Positions 20,495 to 25,538 of a stretch of DNA of 25,538 nucleotides are shown piece by piece. Both the position numbers and the translations under genes were made by a program. The notes below the pieces were generated by a model, which saw only the letters and a list, made by a program, of their open reading frames with translations, had not been told where the DNA came from and searched no databases. Positions within the stretch are counted from its first letter, which is position 1, and every line of letters starts with the position of its first letter. This DNA comes from a virus, in the IMG/VR virus record IMGVR_UViG_3300044911_000639, positions 1 through 25,538 of that record, one strand, 5' to 3'.

Positions 20495-21389
20495 CGAACT
20501 AGATGACGTACTCGCACAGTACATCGCCTTGTTCCGTGGTCGTGGAGACGCATACGGGTCGTGGGACGGTGGCTGTATCAGAGAACCACTAACCGACGAC
20601 ACATTCAGACAGCACCTATTTGGTGACACATTTGTAGGCGTATATCCATGCGTGTACTACAAAGGTGAAACGAAATGCGTGTGGGGTTGCACAGACATTG
20701 ACTATGACAACCCTGATGAAGCGTGGATGCTCCATGACGCATTCGAGTCAGTCGGTGTCAAGTCCTGGGTGGAACGCACAAGGCGTGGCTACCACATTTG
20801 GGTGTTCGCAACAGAACTTGTACCCGCATCAGAGATGCGACGCATGTTCCTAGCCGCCCATCAAGTCACAGGACTCAACCCTAAAGAAGTGAATCCCAAA
20901 CAGGAGACACTTAACGCTGGACAACTAGGTAACTATGTTCGTCTCCCCTATCCAAACGACAACACAGGGCAACGCATGATGGTCAACCGTGACCTCACAA
21001 CAATCCCCTTGTCGTCGTTCCTTGAGGAAGCACACAAGCATCTAGTGTTATCGGAAACGATCACACGATTGGCTGACTATTATCAGCCTCCAGTAATTAC
21101 ATACACGGTGTCCGCACCGTCTCATGACATGGCTGAGTCTGCACGACGACTCACACCACTAGGTCGTACCATCTTTAGAGATGGCCCGATTGAAGGGCGT
21201 GACAGGTCAACCACACTCACACATCTAGCCCACGAATGCAGAAAAGCGAACCTCAATCCCGAGGACGCACTATCAATATTGGAGGATGCTGATTTACGAT
21301 GGGGAAAATACATGATGAGGGGCGAAGCGGGGATACTGGAACTTCAGAAGTTACTGGTACGAGCGTACGGTCACATTCAATCTACATAG
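20487..21389 (+). CDS. AEP-superfamily DNA primase (prim-pol type)
   Basis: This 300-residue protein shows the archaeo-eukaryotic primase signature of phage and TOTE-type primases. It has a strand ending GVYPCVYY, the catalytic DID (70-72) inside CTDIDYD, then ERTRRGYHIWVF (96-107) with the conserved His103, then NPKQ (136-139) and NYVRLPY (149-155). A helical C-terminal domain from about residue 245 (STTLTHLAHECRKANLNPED and on) resembles a PriCT-type module. It would make primers for replication with the adjacent helicase. ATG at 20487 overlaps the helicase end by 8 bases and has a GAGG site. Confidence 0.88.
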   Translation: MTNELDDVLAQYIALFRGRGDAYGSWDGGCIREPLTDDTFRQHLFGDTFVGVYPCVYYKGETKCVWGCTDIDYDNPDEAWMLHDAFESVGVKSWVERTRRGYHIWVFATELVPASEMRRMFLAAHQVTGLNPKEVNPKQETLNAGQLGNYVRLPYPNDNTGQRMMVNRDLTTIPLSSFLEEAHKHLVLSETITRLADYYQPPVITYTVSAPSHDMAESARRLTPLGRTIFRDGPIEGRDRSTTLTHLAHECRKANLNPEDALSILEDADLRWGKYMMRGEAGILELQKLLVRAYGHIQST

Positions 21390-21712
21390 AGGGACGACCA
21401 CACCCAAAGGAACGTCCACGAGCAACAGCCAGGAACGGTAAAGCGTTCATGTACACACCAGCCAAAACTGTTGACGCTGAAAAGAAAGTAGCGCAAGCAT
21501 GGGATGGGCCTGTGTTTCACGGTGAAGTCGCAGTCCACATTGTCGTAGACAATGAAGGAACTGCGGTCATCGTAGAACGTGTGGACATTGAAACCAAATC
21601 ATCTTTGCGTGGCGACATAGATAACTATGTCAAAACGGTTCTTGATGGTTTGAATGGTGTAGCATGGTTAGACGACAAACAAGTCGTAAAGATTGTGGCG
21701 ATAAAAGCATGA
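21299..21712 (+). CDS. rusA: RusA-family Holliday junction resolvase
   Basis: This 137-residue protein has the RusA pattern. The basic KERPRATARNGKAFMYTPAK segment is at residues 37-56. RGDIDNYVKTVLDGLNG (104-120) and WLDDKQVV (123-130) supply the conserved acids D106, D108, D116 and D125/D126 and the Lys that make the nuclease site. It would resolve branched replication intermediates before packaging. The start at 21299 overlaps the primase end by 91 bases; no later in-frame start codon precedes the conserved domain, so this long overlap is real or the start is a rare codon. Confidence 0.87.
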   Translation: MGKIHDEGRSGDTGTSEVTGTSVRSHSIYIEGRPHPKERPRATARNGKAFMYTPAKTVDAEKKVAQAWDGPVFHGEVAVHIVVDNEGTAVIVERVDIETKSSLRGDIDNYVKTVLDGLNGVAWLDDKQVVKIVAIKA

Positions 21713-22173
21713 GCACTTACAAAAATCAGCCTTGGTCATCACGAATTAAAACGATGGGCGACACCGCCGAAACAGCGTTTGAATCAGTCCACCCCGAAGC
21801 ACACCGACTAGGAATGTTACGACCCTCGTTTGACACACGAGGCATGCGTGACACCATGCGGTACGCCCCCGACTACATGCTCCCTGACGGGCTGTATGAA
21901 GTCATGGGTTGTGCATCACGAGGAGACAGCCTACTCAAGACACGCTTTGACAAACTGACATCAATGTCAGTATGGCAAGCAGTCGGGCCAGTGAACTTGT
22001 GGATTTGGGATTCAAGTAAGAAACGTTATTGGGTAGCACCACTCAATGATTGGATTAAAGCCTTTCATAAGTTTGGTGAAGTCGCAAGATTCCCTGACAA
22101 CAACAAACCTTACTTTGCTTTACACATCAACTACTTCCCTACAGAACCGATTAAGCATGACATACAACCTTGA
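21709..22173 (+). CDS. PD-(D/E)XK-like protein of unknown function
   Basis: This 154-residue protein carries RYAPDYMLPDGLYEVMG (about residues 51-67), which has the PD...E pattern of restriction-like nucleases. The usual E-x-K ends as E-V-M, so the Lys is missing and may be replaced by the later LLKTRFDKLTSM. A strand-helix end follows (VNLWIWDSSKKRYWVA). Similar proteins occur beside RusA genes in actinobacterial phages; I regard a nuclease or degenerate nuclease as possible, not proven. ATG at 21709 overlaps the RusA stop (ATGA) and has no ribosome binding site of its own. Confidence 0.6.
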   Translation: MSTYKNQPWSSRIKTMGDTAETAFESVHPEAHRLGMLRPSFDTRGMRDTMRYAPDYMLPDGLYEVMGCASRGDSLLKTRFDKLTSMSVWQAVGPVNLWIWDSSKKRYWVAPLNDWIKAFHKFGEVARFPDNNKPYFALHINYFPTEPIKHDIQP

Positions 22174-22936
22174 TCTATTCGCATCTACACCGATTACAGA
22201 TGGAGATTGGTTACTGCAATTCGGAGAAGCACCCGACCTGCAGGACACTGATCATATCCACGCTGTCATAGAAGCAATTGAGCAACTGTCACCGCAATCA
22301 AAGTTCTGTATTGAAGCTATTTTTTATGAACGTATTCCATTCAGTGAACTTGGTGGACGCCTTGGCGTGAGTAAACCTCACGCTTGGCGTCTGTCTAATA
22401 AAGCAATGGAAGAATTACGCAATCTACTATCAACCAACAAAGTCTTAAACGAAAGGTACAACATGTTTTCCAATTGGAACGAAGCAGTGTCATCAGTAGT
22501 CCTAAACTTTCACAACGTTTCAGAGAAACGTAAAGTTGAAATCAGCGAACTAGACAAGTATGTTCAGAACATGTGGAACTATTCCCGTGACCTCGTGTAC
22601 GAAGAAGCAACATTCATGGACGTCAACGACCTCGGTCGCCTAGCAACATCACACCTGAAATCAATTGGTGCGTGGGATCTACACGCAACCATTGATTTGC
22701 TTGTCAAGAAACAACACGACTACGGTCACAACAACATTCTAGGATTCGGTTTACTTGGATTATGTATCCGCATCTCAGATAAGATTGCACGACTGGTTTC
22801 GTTGGAGAAGCGTGGCTCTAAGCCACATAACGAATCAGTCATTGATACTTGGACTGACATTGTTGGTTACGCATCAATTGCAAAGATGTTAGAAAACGGA
22901 ACATTTAAACTTGAACTGGAGAACACCAATGACTGA
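22157..22936 (+). CDS. Sigma region-4-like HTH fused to Nmad1/DUF1599 domain
   Basis: This 259-residue protein has two parts in one frame. Residues 43-92 (EQLSPQSKFCIEAIFYERIP, then FSELGGRLGVSKPHAWRLSN) match the sigma-70 region 4 helix-turn-helix. Residues 104-255 match the nucleotide-modification-associated domain 1: KKQHDYGHNNILGFGLLGLC, then RISDKIARLVSL, NESVIDTWTDIVGYASIAKM. A well-placed internal start, GAAAGG then TACAAC then ATG at 22463 (Met103), separates them, so a short C-terminal product is likely too. The HTH part could steer RNA polymerase, while the other part may serve nucleotide metabolism. No stop codon lies between. Start ATG at 22157 lacks a strong ribosome binding site. 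Confidence 0.75.
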   Translation: MTYNLDLFASTPITDGDWLLQFGEAPDLQDTDHIHAVIEAIEQLSPQSKFCIEAIFYERIPFSELGGRLGVSKPHAWRLSNKAMEELRNLLSTNKVLNERYNMFSNWNEAVSSVVLNFHNVSEKRKVEISELDKYVQNMWNYSRDLVYEEATFMDVNDLGRLATSHLKSIGAWDLHATIDLLVKKQHDYGHNNILGFGLLGLCIRISDKIARLVSLEKRGSKPHNESVIDTWTDIVGYASIAKMLENGTFKLELENTND

Positions 22937-23099
22937 CAAAGAACTAACATTCATTGACATCGCCGCACTTGGAATGGCAATCACCATATACCTAGGACGC
23001 GACGACAAGACCATCATTGACTACATTGGACACATTGCGGACAGTATCAAAGCCGAGATGGAGAAAGACAAAAATGATGCAGAACCTGAAACTACTTGA
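22929..23099 (+). CDS. Small helical protein
   Basis: This 56-residue protein is helical (DIAALGMAITIYLGRDDKTI, then DYIGHIADSIKAEMEKDK) with an acidic end. No motif is seen. ATG at 22929 follows GGAGAACACCA and overlaps the previous gene by 8 bases; the next gene starts inside its last codons. Confidence 0.6.
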   Translation: MTDKELTFIDIAALGMAITIYLGRDDKTIIDYIGHIADSIKAEMEKDKNDAEPETT

Positions 23100-23253
23100 G
23101 GAGTTGCTAGATGATCTCGTTCTTGAAGCAGTTCGCAAAGGAGTGCCTAAAGCACATCTCGCATGCATATACGATGTCAAAAACAAAACTATCCCCGCAA
23201 TTCGCAACTCAACTCCAACACGACGCTACAAGACAGGAGAAAAAGTTGAGTGA
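23074..23253 (+). CDS. Small helical protein
   Basis: This 59-residue protein has a helix (LKLLEELLDDLVLEAVRKGV) and then a segment PKAHLACIYDVKNKTIPAIR with a basic tail. The second part could be a tiny DNA-binding unit, but no signature is clear. ATG at 23074 or 23077 follows GGAGAAAGAC. It overlaps genes on both sides. Confidence 0.55.
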   Translation: MMQNLKLLEELLDDLVLEAVRKGVPKAHLACIYDVKNKTIPAIRNSTPTRRYKTGEKVE

Positions 23254-23491
23254 CGAATTCCTAAACTCAATAGATCCACAAGATCTTGCAGACTTACAAG
23301 CCCGGGCAGAAAAAGTAGAACACGAAGCAGACACCTACTTTGAGATCAAACTAATGATCCCATTTGAAGGAGCGATGCAGTTCCTAGATTCCTACGAGGA
23401 AGCAATGACAGGAGACATGATGTCAATCATGAACATGCTCTTCGTTGTCGGCGCTATCGCAGAGAGTTTAAAGTTCCAGTTAGACGAATAG
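23246..23491 (+). CDS. Small acidic protein with TTG start, last early gene
   Basis: This 81-residue acidic protein begins at TTG (23246), chosen because AGGAG lies 7 bases upstream and ATGs further upstream would overlap the previous gene heavily. It has a helical first half (NSIDPQDLADLQARAEKVEH) and a Met-rich helix near the end (AMTGDMMSIMNMLFVVGAIA). The family is unknown. Its stop abuts the stop of the convergent lysin-like gene with no space for a terminator. Confidence 0.55.
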   Translation: MSDEFLNSIDPQDLADLQARAEKVEHEADTYFEIKLMIPFEGAMQFLDSYEEAMTGDMMSIMNMLFVVGAIAESLKFQLDE

Positions 23492-23959
23492 TTATTTAAC
23501 TGGCTGAAGCAAGCAAGCAAACACAGCATCCACATAGCCAGCGTCGTTGGCTACTGTGGGGCTGAGTTCAACATGTATCCAAGAACCGCCAGTCCCAATC
23601 GTGGACTTCTTGTATACATCCCATCCGTTGCGGTCGCAACGCCAGCCTCGCCCAAAAGGTCCGCCGAGGTAATCCCCAATGTATTCCAAACCAAAAGCTT
23701 CAGCATGACGCACCAAGAAATCCATTAACGCCAAACCGTCCTCACGGTTGGCGTAACGCAAATCAATAGCACGACCAGTACCATGAACGCTCGGCTTAGC
23801 ATGCTCGCGTTGCAGGCGCACATTCCACGTCCCAAGATTCTTGATCTTGCCACCGTTTAAGAACACAACCCAGTCCTTAAACTTTTCTGTGCCTTTCAAC
23901 TTTCCTTTACTGTTGCCATTCCAACCCGTATAAGGACGACCTCTAAAAAATAAACCCAT
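23492..23959 (-). CDS. M15-type zinc peptidase, lysin candidate
   Basis: This 155-residue protein has the D-Ala-D-Ala peptidase (M15/VanY) pattern. The SVHGTGRAIDLR segment gives His59 and Asp66 (counting from the ATG at 23959), and SWIHVEL gives His129 and Glu131. Together these would bind the catalytic zinc and hold the active-site acid. It should cleave peptide cross-links of the host cell wall, either to lyse the cell or as a virion-borne enzyme during entry. No binding domain or signal peptide is present. The second of two adjacent ATGs is chosen because GGAGG lies 6 bases upstream. It follows the large virion protein gene. Confidence 0.75.
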   Translation of the reverse strand: MGLFFRGRPYTGWNGNSKGKLKGTEKFKDWVVFLNGGKIKNLGTWNVRLQREHAKPSVHGTGRAIDLRYANREDGLALMDFLVRHAEAFGLEYIGDYLGGPFGRGWRCDRNGWDVYKKSTIGTGGSWIHVELSPTVANDAGYVDAVFACLLQPVK

Positions 23960-25538
23960 CATTGACCTCCACTAGCAATATTACGAAGAGCATTCTGCTC
24001 CAACTTTTGACGTTTCAACTCTGACTCTTTCATACCAGGAGTAACAGTAGTCAACGGGATACCAAACAGACCCATCAACCTATTAGTCTGATTTTCCATT
24101 CCACGTTCACTTGAAGGCATAACACCCTCAGCCTGACCAAGCGGTGGGAACAAGTTACTAGCCGCATAGTTCATCTTAGGAGTAACACCCTGACTGCCAT
24201 CCTCCAACTGTCGTTGCTGACCAAAGAAAGCAGCAAGAGCATCAACAGCAGGTGATAGAGGGCCACCGATAGCACCCTCAGCCTTTGCTCGGAAAGGTAC
24301 ACCAGTATTCAAATGCGTATTACCCAACACTTCTAATGGCACACGCAAACCAGGGTTCACATAACCAAGCAGACGCTTCGGGTCTGCAATCATAGCGAAC
24401 TGTTCGTTCATCTTATTAAAACCAAGGTCAAGGTTCAAATAAGTGTCCCCACCTAACTTCACTCCGCCACTTTCACGAAGCCACTTAGGAACAACATCGT
24501 CCTCAGAATCCTGACCAAGGTTCTGCATCAAGTGCGTGTACAACAAATACGGACGTGGGTTAGCAAACCTGTTAATTGTTTGCATCGGCAAGTTACGAGA
24601 CATCCAAAACCAAAACGGCACAATGCCACGCAATGACTCATCAACACGACCAACATCCACATAATCAAACAAGTAACGCTTCACACGAGCAGCCGCCATG
24701 TTCATGTCGTAGCCCTGTACAGCAGAGTCGTATGCAAGCATGAAACGTGAAGAACCTTCAGCAGTTTCATTGTACTTACGGAAAAAACGTGTGTACTTGT
24801 TGTTTGCAAGAGTTGCACGCTTAGGGTTCCAGTTAGCGAACGCTTCACCGCTACGGCCATAGCCCGTAGCATCAGCGGCAGATATAGCAAGATTAAACAG
24901 TCGTGCTTCCTCTTCAGGTAAAGAATCAACAAAAGCTTTTGCTGTGCCAGCCTTCAACGCGTCCTGCCAGCCTCGGTACAAACCAAGACCTTTCATAAGG
25001 TTCTTGGTTTCTGCACCAGCCGCATACAAACTAAACGTGTTAGTCATGACGTTACGCACAACGAAACCAGGCGTTGACAAAGCGTACGCTTTAAAGAAAC
25101 CTGTGTATGAACCAAGGAACTTGTTGACCCCCCGAACAAATTCGGGTTGTTGGAAACGAGACATGTTGGTAATGATCGGGATCATTGATTCACGAGCTTG
25201 AAGGTTTGGCATACCAAACTTTTCAAGCGTTGTGAAACCATCCTTGATATCCAACCAAATTTCCTCACCAAGATTCTCATCAAAGAAATCATGAGTTAAA
25301 GCAAACATTGCTTTACGAGCCACATCCTGACCCATCATATAATCCATATGCATGTTGATGTAGTCTGCCTTGACACGCAAGAACGCGTCGTACTCTTTCG
25401 TGTTCTTGTATTCAAAACGATCAATCATTATGCCACGGACACGCTCAGAACCTCGTGGCTTAGTCCTATCTTCAACACGACCGTACTCACGAAGCAGTTC
25501 TTCAGCATCATTCACAAGTGAATCAAACTCCAAGCGTT
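23959..25538 (-). CDS. C-terminal part of a large virion-associated protein (cut by window edge)
   Basis: The frame is open to the right edge, so the real start lies outside; a TTG at 25533 is not a convincing start. About 525 residues are seen. Landmarks are NTKEYDAFLRVKADYINMHM, then FFKAYALSTPGFVVRNVMTN, then RYLFDYVDVGRVDESLRGIV, and PFWFWMSRNLPMQTINRFAN. These resemble the C-terminal domain of giant podoviral internal or 'polyvalent' proteins (LPD38-like) that are packed in the capsid and injected with DNA. No catalytic motif is seen in the part present. Its stop overlaps the lysin-like gene start. Confidence 0.6.
   Translation of the reverse strand, partial: RLEFDSLVNDAEELLREYGRVEDRTKPRGSERVRGIMIDRFEYKNTKEYDAFLRVKADYINMHMDYMMGQDVARKAMFALTHDFFDENLGEEIWLDIKDGFTTLEKFGMPNLQARESMIPIITNMSRFQQPEFVRGVNKFLGSYTGFFKAYALSTPGFVVRNVMTNTFSLYAAGAETKNLMKGLGLYRGWQDALKAGTAKAFVDSLPEEEARLFNLAISAADATGYGRSGEAFANWNPKRATLANNKYTRFFRKYNETAEGSSRFMLAYDSAVQGYDMNMAAARVKRYLFDYVDVGRVDESLRGIVPFWFWMSRNLPMQTINRFANPRPYLLYTHLMQNLGQDSEDDVVPKWLRESGGVKLGGDTYLNLDLGFNKMNEQFAMIADPKRLLGYVNPGLRVPLEVLGNTHLNTGVPFRAKAEGAIGGPLSPAVDALAAFFGQQRQLEDGSQGVTPKMNYAASNLFPPLGQAEGVMPSSERGMENQTNRLMGLFGIPLTTVTPGMKESELKRQKLEQNALRNIASGGQ

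Overview
The window is part of a double-stranded DNA tailed-phage genome, most likely a podovirus. The clues are a compact set of terminase, portal, scaffold, capsid, adaptor and nozzle genes, no tail-tube or tape-measure gene in view, and a large internal-protein-like gene beside a lysin. Base composition is moderate. Several small genes (zinc-ribbon proteins, a class II amidotransferase beside an amidoligase, a prim-pol-type primase, a Cas4/RecB-like nuclease) resemble those of actinobacterial phages. A host among freshwater-type Actinobacteria is therefore plausible, but this is inference only.

Layout. From about 9900 down to 1 the minus strand carries the packaging and virion genes in this order: small terminase, zinc ribbon, large terminase, zinc finger, two small membrane proteins (holin candidates), portal, scaffold, major capsid, terminator, basic protein, small Cys protein, head-tail adaptor, nozzle-like protein, tail-collar protein (cut by the left edge). 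A divergent control region lies at 9904-10039. From 10040 to 23491 the plus strand carries the early region: many small genes, the amidoligase/amidotransferase pair, then (after a strong terminator at 17523) a replication and recombination block with a Cas4-like nuclease, DnaB/RecA-like ATPase, AEP primase, RusA resolvase, a PD-(D/E)XK-like protein and a sigma-region-4/Nmad1 fusion. The last part (23492-25538) is again on the minus strand: a lysin-like M15 peptidase and the C-terminal part of a large virion protein cut by the right edge.

The most interesting content is RNA-level and operator-level control in the early region. Two complete type II hammerhead ribozymes lie in consecutive leaders (11623-11680 and 11861-11921). 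Both have a closed stem III, a closed stem I, an open stem II and a loop I pseudoknot that covaries between the copies. Five copies of a palindrome, TGGACAA-N3-TTGTCCA, sit only in early intergenic gaps. Two of them are followed immediately by a second kind of structured leader (12313-12383 and 13565-13650), in which three stems keep their pairing while the bases change. One of these leaders has a 7-bp acceptor-like stem stacked on a 5-bp T-arm-like hairpin, so it may be an RNase P type processing site. The working model is that the early transcript is cut into segments at these leaders, and that the palindromes are operators (or RNA hairpins) at the segment boundaries. On the late strand a short motif, GTAACG, lies in five of the six gaps longer than 10 bases and is a candidate late-promoter element.
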